A stretch of 64,000 bases of DNA, from positions 868,001 to 932,000 of the forward strand of contig JAPFFF010000019.1 of NCBI GenBank assembly GCA_039105265.1, in the 5' to 3' direction. The translations under genes were made by a program, and so were the position numbers. Each line of letters starts with the position of its first letter. Position 1 is the stretch's first letter. This stretch comes from Tritrichomonas musculus. Its lineage: Eukaryota; Parabasalia; Tritrichomonadida; Tritrichomonadidae. Below are positions 52,201 through 60,676 of the stretch, in pieces. Under the pieces are notes generated by a model, which worked only from the letters and a program-made list of their open reading frames with translations, made no database searches and was not told where the DNA came from.

Positions 52201-53067
52201 ATTACTTCCCAATTAAGACCACAAATTGAAGAAAGTTGTAGACAGAACATTGAGCCAAGGTTACGTAAAGAAATCACTTCTGAGCTCATTCCACAAATAA
52301 GATATCAATTAAGAAATGATATTGAACAAGAGTGCAATGAAAACATGAGAGCTCAACTTCAAAGAGAAATTGAGTCAAGCTTGAGACAAAGACTCGAAAG
52401 AGAAGCCTCTATGAAGCTTCAAAAAGAGAAACAAAATCTTCGCTTAAAGATTGAATCAGAACTCATGAATGATCCAAACTTCCTATCAAGAGCTGCACGA
52501 GAATATAGAAATTCATCAAATATGAACTTCAGCTCATCTTTATCAAGCCAAGAAATTTCAAAAGCGACTTCAATCTATAATGATCTTTGTCAAGCACTTT
52601 GCTTCCCTCAGAAAGAGTTCAATTTGAATGATTTCTTTTCAGCTGCTTCTTATGCTGCAAATGAATTCATTGATATAAGAAGGCATTTTAATATCAGAAA
52701 TAACAAATTATTACAGCCTTTAATTGATCTTGAACTCCAGATTCAGCATCTTGATCAGCTTCATACTCAAACCAGATCGCTTCTTGTAAGACAATCGCAA
52801 ATAATTGCTGACTTAAGAAAACAGACAGGTTTTGCTTCATGGGTTGCATGGGCAAGAAAAGTTCATGAACTGATTTATGGAAGAGAAGCGGATTCTATTG
52901 TTGATGTGCCTGAGTTGAGACTAGCTATTGAGGAAGGAATTGCTTCTGCAGTATGTCATGAAGAAATGAGAAGGAAATATTCAGGAAATATGGATTCTGA
53001 TGTTATGGATTCTCCACCGCGTTCTAAAAATCCACCCATGAAAGGCGTTTTTGCCATTACCGAATAG
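49273..53067 (+). CDS. Giant octapeptide-repeat protein, likely cytoskeletal
   Basis: This is a 1264-residue protein starting MNSSRMDQHTSF. A short coiled coil (about 35-75) and a helical region lead into about 93 tandem octads (about residues 189-932) of the form R-x-E-L-E-P/Q-Q-I/V/L, for example RRELEPQI, RSELEQQL and RSQIEPQV. Hydrophobic residues fall every fourth position and charges alternate. Pro occurs in about half the octads. A less regular repeat continues to about 1070, and the last ~190 residues form a globular helical domain (EFIDIRRHFNIRNNKLLQPL). No family is recognised. A filament or striated-root component is plausible from the regular repeat and the organism type, but this is inference. 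DNA repeats are imperfect at 24-bp spacing. Confidence 0.8.
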   Translation: MNSSRMDQHTSFDLMSLIGDIDSNCVSVIGQQQLSQIDSLQVQVDSLKHQLMEKEEMIAYLKKQQRHRGSSINITTITQIIRRLLKTLKKKDAKLAQRLQEIDNEPDPVNKIEKFALFMEEYAQRNNSLDSQTRREIESKIRDEYAKKNASRESQIRREIESKLKDEYAKKNAALESQLRLEIESKLRNELAPQTKRNLEQELRNGLKQQLKSELTPQIRAELEKTIRRELEPQVRQKLEQTIRPALDKQIRKELEPRIREELELQLKRELIPQIRDELEQQLRQELTKQIRGELENPIKDELSQQIRPVLAREIQQELEPQIRTDLDQELRSQLMQQISDELEPQIRRKLESQIRSELEQQLGSQLEQQIRRELEPQVRSALGQEFRTELEPQVRSEIEQQLKSQIEPQVRRELEPQIRRELEPQVKSELEQQFKSQVEPQIRRELEPQVRSELEQQLRSQIEPQVRRELEPQIRSELEQQLKSQLAPQVRSELEQQFKSQVEPQVRRELEPQIRSELEQQLRSQIEPQVRRELEPQIKSELEQQLKSQIEPHVRREIEPQVRSELEQQFKSQLGPQVRSELEQQFKSQLEPQVRSELEQQIKSQVEPQVRKELEPQIRSELEQQLKSQVEPQVKRELEPQVRSELEQQIRRELEPQIRSELEKSISEQFGQQIKPTLERQIHEELEPQIKGQLEKQIKPDLENQIRRELEPQVRRELEQEIVPSLRQQIQQELEPQIKRELENQMRPDLENQIRRELEPQVKSELQQSVKEELGQSMKPALERQIQQELEPQIKVQLEKQMRPDLENQMRRELEPQIRRELEQEMRPSLRQQIQQELEPQIKRELEPQIRNQLEYRVRDELEQKNRNELDQSRGLLENQLKRELEPQVRRSLQYQLQSELEPQVRQSLESQLRPVLEREIRQELEPQIRRDLQQNNYHDNQYLNNSYGFNDRNSIYEQAKKEVTPMIRESLRDEITSQLRPQIEESCRQNIEPRLRKEITSELIPQIRYQLRNDIEQECNENMRAQLQREIESSLRQRLEREASMKLQKEKQNLRLKIESELMNDPNFLSRAAREYRNSSNMNFSSSLSSQEISKATSIYNDLCQALCFPQKEFNLNDFFSAASYAANEFIDIRRHFNIRNNKLLQPLIDLELQIQHLDQLHTQTRSLLVRQSQIIADLRKQTGFASWVAWARKVHELIYGREADSIVDVPELRLAIEEGIASAVCHEEMRRKYSGNMDSDVMDSPPRSKNPPMKGVFAITE

Positions 53068-53144
53068 AATTAAAAATAATGTTTGTTTTATACAGTTCTT
53101 ATTGTTAATTTTGCCAATAATAAAACGTTTTTATTATCAAATTT

Positions 53145-53176
<32 letters not shown>

Positions 53177-53392
53177 CACATAGGATTATCTAATAACCTG
53201 TTTAAATGCTAATATGCACATCATATATCATTCAAATATTGAAGAAATAAATTAATGGCAAATTGATTGTATATAAGTTGCTTTGTTCTTTGATAAATTT
53301 CATAATGTATTTTACTAAGTAGAATAAATTTTATAATGTTATTTTATAAAATATTATTTCAGACAGAAATGTAAGTATTATCGAAAATAAAA
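53068..53392. other. intergenic region with a 30-T run
   Basis: 325 bp between convergent genes. A run of 30 T occupies 53147-53176. No gene is seen. Confidence 0.6.
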
Positions 53393-53950
53393 TTAATGAT
53401 CGTAATCCGAATAACTATATTCTGAATAACCTGATGAGTAAGAATAAGAATATTCACCTGATTTTGTATCATTTTGGTTTTCTTGATCAGGATTAGACTG
53501 ATCTTTATTAACTCTCTTGAAAAACTTTCTAGGCCTTGTGGTTTTTCTATTATTTCTTGGTTGATGATCAATTGGACCATTTTTAGCTTCTTCGATGATG
53601 TTTTGACGAACTCTATCATTAATTGGTCTATTCTTAGGATCTCTGATATAAAACCTGAGTAGTTCAGGAGGAGGTCTTGTTGACACTTTACATTTTAATG
53701 TTCTTCCTTCAAATTGCGTTCCATGAAGTTCTGCTGCTGCTGCACAGTCTGATGCTGAATAAAATTCTACGAAGCCAAGACCATTTGATTCACCTTGCTT
53801 ATTTCGTTCAATATCGACCCGCAAAATTTTTCCTTTTGGCGCAAAAAAGTCTCTAAGACCAACTGGAGTTACATTATATGGCAAATTTGCTGCAACGAGA
53901 ATTCGCCCTTCCCATTCGAAAATATCATTATCGTTGTAAGCACTATCCAT
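53393..53950 (-). CDS. Single-RRM RNA-binding protein
   Basis: This is a 185-residue protein starting at the ATG at 53950 (MDSAYNDNDIF). The open frame upstream begins at a GTG. One RRM spans about residues 15-92: RNP2 is ILVAANLP and RNP1 is NGLGFVEF, with Phe at the RNA-stacking positions. A basic linker (RNNRKTTRPRKFFKR) and a Tyr/Ser-rich tail (SYSYSSGYSEYSYSDYD) follow, which suggests a disordered, possibly phosphorylated end. It probably acts in mRNA processing or transport. It is not identified more closely. Confidence 0.85.
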   Translation of the reverse strand: MDSAYNDNDIFEWEGRILVAANLPYNVTPVGLRDFFAPKGKILRVDIERNKQGESNGLGFVEFYSASDCAAAAELHGTQFEGRTLKCKVSTRPPPELLRFYIRDPKNRPINDRVRQNIIEEAKNGPIDHQPRNNRKTTRPRKFFKRVNKDQSNPDQENQNDTKSGEYSYSYSSGYSEYSYSDYDH

Positions 53951-54160
53951 TTTAATTAACTTTAGATTTTTTATTAAAAAATTCAATGACACTCAAAATT
54001 TTTATGAAAAAATATAATTGTCATATATAAAAAAAAAAGACATCTCAGACTTTGTATGAATTTAATGCAAGATTATCCAGAATTATAATTAATAATTTAT
54101 TAATGAAATATACAGAACATTCAAACATGAAAAAGAAGAAATTTGAAATTATAATAAATT
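53951..54160. other. short intergenic spacer
   Basis: 210 bp of AT-rich sequence between two minus-strand genes, with no feature beyond an A-rich run near 54031. Confidence 0.5.
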
Positions 54161-55818
54161 TTATATCTTTGGCCATGAAAACTTTGCTTTCTTCTGACCA
54201 ATAAATGGAATTTCTACCTTCTTTAGAGGTAATAAATCTTTTAATTTGTTGTTTAATTCATCATTCAAATTTACTTGATTTATATTTATATTCTCTTTTT
54301 GATTTGCATTAAAATTCTCATTTGCATTTTGATTAATATCATTGTCATTTTGCTGTTCTTGATGTTCCTCTTCTTCTTCTTCCTGGTGTTCTTGCAATGG
54401 AATCTTATAATTATAACTATCTAGAATAGATTTAAATAGCATAAAAATATTTTTTGATCTTCTTTTTGCAGCAATATTAAAAGCTTTTGGATTAAAAAAT
54501 ATTTAAAAGAAATATCTGTTGCAATCAATTGAATGGGATCAGGACTTCTATCAATGAGTAATTTTACCATTTTAAAAGAACCTTTTTTAATTGCATAATG
54601 AAAAGGTGACCACTAAAAATGTTAATCAAACGGAAAAATATAAAAACTAACTCCATTTGCATCTGAAACAGTAAAATCATAATAATTTCCTGAGAGAATA
54701 AATAAAAACAATTCGTAATTACTTGACCTTGCAGCAATATGAAGTGGGCTTTGACCATATTTGTTTAAAATTAATGGATCGATTATTGGACATGAAATAA
54801 TAAACTTGGCTATTTCAAGATTCTGATGTTTGCAAGCAATATGAAGTGGAGTAAAGCCACATTCATCATCGTTGATTAAGGTTCCATCAAGTGAACCAAG
54901 AACTTGAATAAATCTGATATCACGAGAAGCAGCAGCGTAATGAAATGATGTAAGTAAGGATTTATCGCGTTCAAATGGATATACAAGTTGATTTTGAATA
55001 ATGCAATTAAAAATATCAAATGATGATGATTTGATCGATAAATGAATAATAGACCTTCCTTTTTTATCAAGATCAAGTGGGCACGCTCCAGAAGATAGTA
55101 AAGCATTGAATATTTCAGGATTTCCCACAAGAGCAGAAATGAGAAGTGGCGTAAATCCTTCATCATTTTTATTATTAATATTAATTTTGTTTAATGATAA
55201 CAAATATTGAAGTACTGCAATGCACTTGTTTTGTACTGCAATATGTAAAAGTGTATTTCGATTATTATCGATTGTTGTTACATCGCTGCTGCAAACATTA
55301 ATTAGATATTGAACTAAAGGTAAATTATTTTTTTCAACTGCGATAGATAGGGTTGTTTTGCCCGAGTCATTTTTTTCATCAACCTTATTTTTTGCATTTT
55401 TAATTAAATACAGTACTGCTTCACTTTGGTTAAAGGATGCAGCTATATGAATTGGTAAATCGTTATTACAATTTTTTGGTGTTGGATCGCAATTGTATTC
55501 AAAAAGTAAAAGGTCCATTAAATTAGTATTTCCGGAAATTGCTGCGCAATGAAGCGGCGAGTTTTTAAAGCCATCAACACAATCGTAATCCGCTCCATTA
55601 TGGAGAAGCATTTGAGATGCTTCTAAATATCCCAAAGTTGAAGTTATGTTTAGCAAAGGGAAAGGCGGACGCCCATAAATTCTGCATTTAGGTGGAATAT
55701 CGTCAAAAGTAAAATCAGGAGTTATAAAAGACGAATTTGAAAGAATTTGAATAATAGATTCGGTATTACGATTATAAAACGATATAAACAAAGAATCAAG
55801 GATTTCTTTTTGATTCAT
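54161..55818 (-). CDS. Ankyrin-repeat protein with one short intron and an apparent frameshift
   Basis: The start is the ATG at 55818 (MNQKEILDSLF). The upstream open frame begins at a GTG. Exon 1 (55818-54652) encodes about ten ankyrin repeats, such as GFTPLHIACKHQNLEIAKFI and YGQSPLHIAARSSNYELFLF. Reading straight on gives a stop after FYIFPFD. Removing the 39-nt intron at 54613-54651 joins SDANG to WSPFHYAIKKGSFKMVKLL, restoring a perfect repeat. Exon 2 in that frame stops at 54421. A one-base change in the A-run at 54494-54499 (T-run on the gene strand) would lead into NPKAFNIAAKRRSKNIFMLF and an acidic Asn-rich tail ending at 54161. This is either a real frameshift or a homopolymer reading error. 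Ankyrin proteins act as binding scaffolds. The partner is unknown. Confidence 0.75.
54613..54651 (-). other. predicted 39-nt spliceosomal intron
   Basis: On the gene strand it begins GTTAGT, has a branch-like GATTAAC, and ends ATTTTTAG nine bases later. It contains an in-frame stop. Its removal restores the ankyrin frame in phase 0 (GGA|TGG). The length fits the short introns reported in trichomonads, although the 3' end differs from the ACTAACACACAG of classical Trichomonas vaginalis introns. Confidence 0.75.
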
Positions 55819-55997
55819 CTGAATATTCGAATTTTTAAACGTCAACAAGCACTTCACTTTTCTTTTACAATTTTTGAATAAAAAATTTTATTTAGCCTTA
55901 TTTTGACCATGTTGTAAAAAAATATATAAAAAAAAAAAATTATCATTTATTTTTATGTTCACGATTTATGATAGAAACCTTTATTTTTTTCTTAGAT

Positions 55998-58900
55998 TTA
56001 CTCAGTCTTACGTTCAAGATTATTCGCATTCTTAGTAAAATCTTCATCAACAACTTCGTTGTAACAAGATCTAATTTCAGCGAAGAAGAAAGCGTTTTGC
56101 ATGTATCCATATTGAATACTTTGAGCTGAATCTATGATATGATGAACAAGAATGATAAAGTTTGCATATTCAAGTCTACTTTTCTCTCTCTTCATAGAAG
56201 CAATTGTCGCCAAAACCTGGAAGAAAAGAGAAAGAGCATGTACGAGTACTTTTTCTTCTGCAATACCTCTAACGACAGCAACAAGGCCATCGATAGCTTT
56301 TGGTATCAATTGCAAGTTGTGAGCGAATTGATCATTTTCACCATCAAATTTTGCGTTATCCCAATCATGGTTTGCAAATAAAAGTCCTAAAAAGAAGAAG
56401 AATTTTGGTGCATCGACTTGATTCTTATTTGCAAGTCTTGCACGTTCTACTAAGAAATCATCAGTACCACCTGGATTAATTGATTCTAAGAAAGCAGCTA
56501 TATCATTTTTATATTGTGAATCTGGACTAATTTTCTCTTTTGCAGTATAAATAATCGTATTTAATGAAGGAACAACTTCATCAAGAACTTGACTTGTTGC
56601 CTTGCCAAGCATTATTCTCATAACCTTAACTAAACCGATACTCAAAAGAAGTTCTGAACATTCTTTCATATGATCACATGTAACTGCTTTATAATCAATT
56701 TTCTTTGTAGTTATAAAGTATTGATACCATTGATTAATTTGTGGTAATAATTGAAGAAAATTCATCATAATTTGGTTGTAAAGAACGAAATAATGACTCA
56801 TTAAGATACCATTAATTCGAACTCCTGATCGAATTCCGAACATTGTAATTAAATATTTCATCGCTTCCATAGAAAAGAATTGTTCTGCTTGGAATTGAGA
56901 ACTTCCAATTGTTACAAATCGTCGTCCAAGTTGTTCGTATTGAGCTGTCTTATGGCCAATATCAATAAATTGAGTCATCTGTAAAATATAGTTGTTAATA
57001 TAGCCTGTAGCTGGCTTGGGTTTTTCTTGGCATGTATAAAGTAGATATTGAGAATTGAATTTTTCATCACCTGTAAGTGGTGATGCATTTCTAGTCTTTT
57101 GAAGAAGAGTTGGAACAAATTGAACTCCTAAAGCAGTAAAGAATGGACCAACAACTTGATCAAGCATATTGAATATTGATGCTGCAAAGAATGGTGAATA
57201 TGTGCCTTCAAGAATGTATTTGTCAATCCAATGAAGGAAAACTTTGACCATTTTATCTTTCAATGGATATTTAGCTGAGCCATAAAAGGCGCATTCTGGA
57301 AGAACGTTAACAAGTTCAATGGCGCTGGCGCATATATTAATTTCTGAGGCATCACGAATGTAAAGTTCTCTTTGATTCTTCCTTTGTGGTGGTAGATATC
57401 GATTAACATCAAAATCTGGGTCTAAATTGATTTGCATAACAGCTTGAACATTTTTGCTGCCAAGTGACATTACCTTTTCTAAGGCACCAACCACTCTGTG
57501 GCAAATAGCTTCACAACAAGCTCCAAATGATTCTGTGCATTCTTTAATAAATGGAATAACTGTGAAGAATTTCAATATTGATAATATATGCTTAAGGTTG
57601 GATTCATCTGATTTAATGTATCTTGGAAGCTTCTTAGCAATGTATGTATTTTTATCTAAAGGATAAATTTCTGCGAGAAATTCAAGTGGTGATTCAACAA
57701 ATCTGAAATGACGAATCATGGCCATCAAGTGTTCTAAAAGAGAGTAAATCATTGAAACGTCATCATCTTCCCCACTTGTATATGGAAATGAAATGAGACG
57801 ACCATGAGTAATAAGTAATGGATAAAGATCGTATCGAACTCCATTATCAAATTGTTCAAGATCGATATAATTAACAGTTAATGCGATGGAATTAAAGCAG
57901 TTTAAATAATTTGGATTAAGTGAAACACTGACTCCCTTTGTTTTCATTGTAAGATCACGAAGATATCCAACATCAATTGCTCTTAATGTATAAAGGTATG
58001 TTCTCTGTATGAGTTGTTCGTTGCTTTCAATGAGTGTTCGAAGATCCAATGATGTTGATAACATGTCGGCTATGATTGGCATATCTGGATTAGATTCATG
58101 GCAAATCATTAATTCATAAAATGAAAAGCCATATATTGCAAGAATTTGTTCGAAGTAAAGTCCAAGAATATCTTCATTAACAGTGCACCTTTCGGCGTAT
58201 TCCATAAACAAGTTGGTAAGGCATTTAATTCGCTTTGGATGAGATGTAGTCATTTTGCTCTCAATGTCTTTAAGACTTGAGTTCATGATTTTCAAAGGAA
58301 GAGATTCTGAAGCAAGGTTGAGTAGTGTTGCAATTGGTGCAACAAAAGTATTTGTAAGGCGAATTGATCTGCTTTCACTATAAATTGATATTGCAAAAGA
58401 TCCGAAGTTTGCATTATTTGCAAAGAATTGTGGAAACACTAATCCAAAGAAAATAATTGTCATGTAAAACAAGTATAGATTTTGTAAAACAATGTAATTG
58501 GTGTGAATAAGAGTTGATTCGGAATCTAATGTTTCAGCACCTTCAATTGATAATATAATCCATTCAAAAAGAGAATATACAGCGAAAAGTTGAGAGAAAA
58601 TTGTGGAAAGTTGTGTTGTTAAGTTTTCAAGATGTAGGCGAAGCGGTTTAATTTTACCAGCAACATAGTCAAATGGTTTTGATGATATCTTTGCAAGTAA
58701 GTCATCAATAAACTCTTTTGGCGCCGAAGTGCTTGTGATTGATCCACCAATCGAACAGCAAAACCAAGCAAAGTTAACATGAGATGACAAATAGTGCATG
58801 GCGGCAATTGACTTTGTGAATGATGTAAATATTTCACAAACTTTAATCGTTAAAGGTAGTTCAGATCTTAGATTGAGAAGATTGTTTGTTGTATCAAATA

Positions 58901-59213
58901 TTTTAATTGTTTCAATCGCGCACGAAAGCCATGAGCATATATAATCGATGTTTGGAGTAATATCTTTGAAATGCGGAGTAATTGTATCGATAACAGTTTT
59001 AATATCGCGAGGGAGTGGAGCTTCTTTGTCTTCCCCTTTTCTAATGCGTTCTACTTTTTCTTCTACGTATTTCGAAACTCTCATCCAATCTTGGTTTGTT
59101 CCCATTTGAATAAAAGCTTCACCAGTAATTTGATCACGTAAATTATCGAGTCTTGATATGAGAATAGGTATATGGCGAGTAAGAGTTTCAATATCTTCGT
59201 ATCTTCCCCTCAT
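55998..59213 (-). CDS. NCKAP1: NCKAP1/Nap1 (HEM family) subunit of the SCAR/WAVE complex
   Basis: This is a 1071-residue all-helical protein, near the ~1130 residues of NCKAP1. It pairs with CYFIP to form the large scaffold of the SCAR/WAVE complex at the membrane. Similarity runs along the length. It is clearest in the C-terminal half: FSMEAMKYLITMFGIRSGVR, then NGILMSHYFVLYNQIM, parallel to [20 protein letters not shown], then SLMWHISSQVAEL. SIGLVKVMRIMLGKATSQVL parallels [20 protein letters not shown]. There are no membrane segments or enzyme motifs. CYFIP is encoded upstream in window coordinates on the same strand. The alternative, an unrelated helical scaffold, is unlikely given the co-occurrence and size. 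Confidence 0.8.
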   Translation of the reverse strand: MRGRYEDIETLTRHIPILISRLDNLRDQITGEAFIQMGTNQDWMRVSKYVEEKVERIRKGEDKEAPLPRDIKTVIDTITPHFKDITPNIDYICSWLSCAIETIKIFDTTNNLLNLRSELPLTIKVCEIFTSFTKSIAAMHYLSSHVNFAWFCCSIGGSITSTSAPKEFIDDLLAKISSKPFDYVAGKIKPLRLHLENLTTQLSTIFSQLFAVYSLFEWIILSIEGAETLDSESTLIHTNYIVLQNLYLFYMTIIFFGLVFPQFFANNANFGSFAISIYSESRSIRLTNTFVAPIATLLNLASESLPLKIMNSSLKDIESKMTTSHPKRIKCLTNLFMEYAERCTVNEDILGLYFEQILAIYGFSFYELMICHESNPDMPIIADMLSTSLDLRTLIESNEQLIQRTYLYTLRAIDVGYLRDLTMKTKGVSVSLNPNYLNCFNSIALTVNYIDLEQFDNGVRYDLYPLLITHGRLISFPYTSGEDDDVSMIYSLLEHLMAMIRHFRFVESPLEFLAEIYPLDKNTYIAKKLPRYIKSDESNLKHILSILKFFTVIPFIKECTESFGACCEAICHRVVGALEKVMSLGSKNVQAVMQINLDPDFDVNRYLPPQRKNQRELYIRDASEINICASAIELVNVLPECAFYGSAKYPLKDKMVKVFLHWIDKYILEGTYSPFFAASIFNMLDQVVGPFFTALGVQFVPTLLQKTRNASPLTGDEKFNSQYLLYTCQEKPKPATGYINNYILQMTQFIDIGHKTAQYEQLGRRFVTIGSSQFQAEQFFSMEAMKYLITMFGIRSGVRINGILMSHYFVLYNQIMMNFLQLLPQINQWYQYFITTKKIDYKAVTCDHMKECSELLLSIGLVKVMRIMLGKATSQVLDEVVPSLNTIIYTAKEKISPDSQYKNDIAAFLESINPGGTDDFLVERARLANKNQVDAPKFFFFLGLLFANHDWDNAKFDGENDQFAHNLQLIPKAIDGLVAVVRGIAEEKVLVHALSLFFQVLATIASMKREKSRLEYANFIILVHHIIDSAQSIQYGYMQNAFFFAEIRSCYNEVVDEDFTKNANNLERKTE

Positions 59214-59731
59214 ATTTTTTTTAACTTATGAGAAAATTTTAAAAACAATTGTATTTAATTCGATAAAAAGTTTCAAAGATATATTTCAAGAAGGCAATTG
59301 AAAACCAGATTTTTGAAAACATATCGAAAAATTTCAGAAAAATCGCAATAAGGACGAAGTAAACTTTTTGATAAATGTAGCAAAGTAATTTGTTTGAAGT
59401 AGAAAGGTTATATTTCATTCAGTCGTCTCTTATCTGTAAAATCAATTCTTTTGATATTGAATCAATTCTTATGATATTGAATCAATCTCATAAAATTTTT
59501 TTGTGAAAATGCAAAACTTGTGCAAATGAAAGAATGAGTTTTTGATTCTTATCAGTTAATCTGTTCAGCATGTATGCATATAATAAAAATCATTCAAGAT
59601 GCTTTTTTAATACATATAGCAAACATACTTTTTTGATTTGAATGGAATAAATCAAGTTTGACATTTATTAAAGACAATAATTAAAATAATATATAAAAAC
59701 ATTTATATTTTGATCATAATGATCTATAAAA
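59214..59731. other. intergenic region
   Basis: 518 bp without a supported gene. A short 21-bp direct repeat (TGATATTGAATCAATTCT type) lies at about 59445-59485. No RNA gene is recognised. Confidence 0.6.
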
Positions 59732-60586
59732 TCAGTATCTTCTTCGTTTTTGATTATCTCTATCGTATTCATTATCTCGAATCCTTCTGATTCTTTTATC
59801 ATCATCGTAAATTCGTCCTCTCATATCATTTTCTCTGTAGTGCCATGATGGTGACGATTCTCTGCTTCTTCTAATATCTTCGTAATGAGCTGGTGATGAA
59901 TCTCTGTGCCTGAAATCTCTTTCTCGATCTCTCTCCCTATCACGATCTCTTTCGCGGTCCCTATCACGATCACGGTCTCTATCTCTTTCGCGGTCTCTAC
60001 TATCTCTATCACGGTCTCTTTCTCTTTCACGTTCTCTACTATCTCGATCACGATCTCTTAAATCGCGGTTATCTCTATCCCGCTGACGATCTGGTGCCCT
60101 TAACTCACGATCTCTATCTGTCCTAATATCTCGATCTCGATCATTTCTGTCTCGATCTCTTTCGCGATCTCTATCACGATCACGATCTTTGTCTCTGTAT
60201 GTTCTATCACGATCTGAATCTTTAGATTTTGTGTCTCTTGAGTCATGTGAATCTCTAGATTGCGAGCGTGACATCGATCGTCGTGAATCATTTTGTTTAT
60301 TATTGTCTAAACTAGTTGATCGTTTGACTTTTGGAAGACGAGTATAAATTAGTAAAATATAATTTTGAAATTCTCTTCTATTCATTGCATCGCAAACATA
60401 TGATGCATCTTTTTCGGTTTCAAAATCTGCTGTTCCAAAACCTTTTGAAAGGCCATCTTTGTTTTTAAAAATATTGACTGATAATGGTGTTGCATATTTA
60501 GTAATTTCTTTTTTCAATTCTTCCTCTGTTGTAAAAAAAGAAAGATTTCGTATTTCTAATTGAGGGTGATTCGAGGAAGATGTCAT
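59732..60586 (-). CDS. RRM protein with Arg/Asp-rich (RD) domain
   Basis: This is a 284-residue protein. One RRM (about residues 9-85) has RNP2 LEIRNLSF and a RNP1 KGFGTADF. An SR-type stretch (RRSMSRSQSRDSHDSRD) leads to ~120 residues of alternating Arg-Asp and Arg-Glu, then a SPSWHY segment and a basic end (RRIRRIRD...KRRRY). This is the layout of splicing-related proteins such as U1-70K-like and other RD/RE proteins, so a role in splicing is likely. That fits the intron predicted a few kb away, though no link is shown. The repeat is made of varied codons, so it is not a simple recent expansion. Confidence 0.85.
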   Translation of the reverse strand: MTSSSNHPQLEIRNLSFFTTEEELKKEITKYATPLSVNIFKNKDGLSKGFGTADFETEKDASYVCDAMNRREFQNYILLIYTRLPKVKRSTSLDNNKQNDSRRSMSRSQSRDSHDSRDTKSKDSDRDRTYRDKDRDRDRDRERDRDRNDRDRDIRTDRDRELRAPDRQRDRDNRDLRDRDRDSRERERERDRDRDSRDRERDRDRDRDRDRERDRDRERDRERDFRHRDSSPAHYEDIRRSRESSPSWHYRENDMRGRIYDDDKRIRRIRDNEYDRDNQKRRRY

Positions 60587-60676
60587 TCAAATAATATTCT
60601 TTTTAATGGTCATTTCGAAAACGGTTTTGGTGAAATGGAAATATCTTTTAAAACGAAAATAACTGAATAGGTAAAA

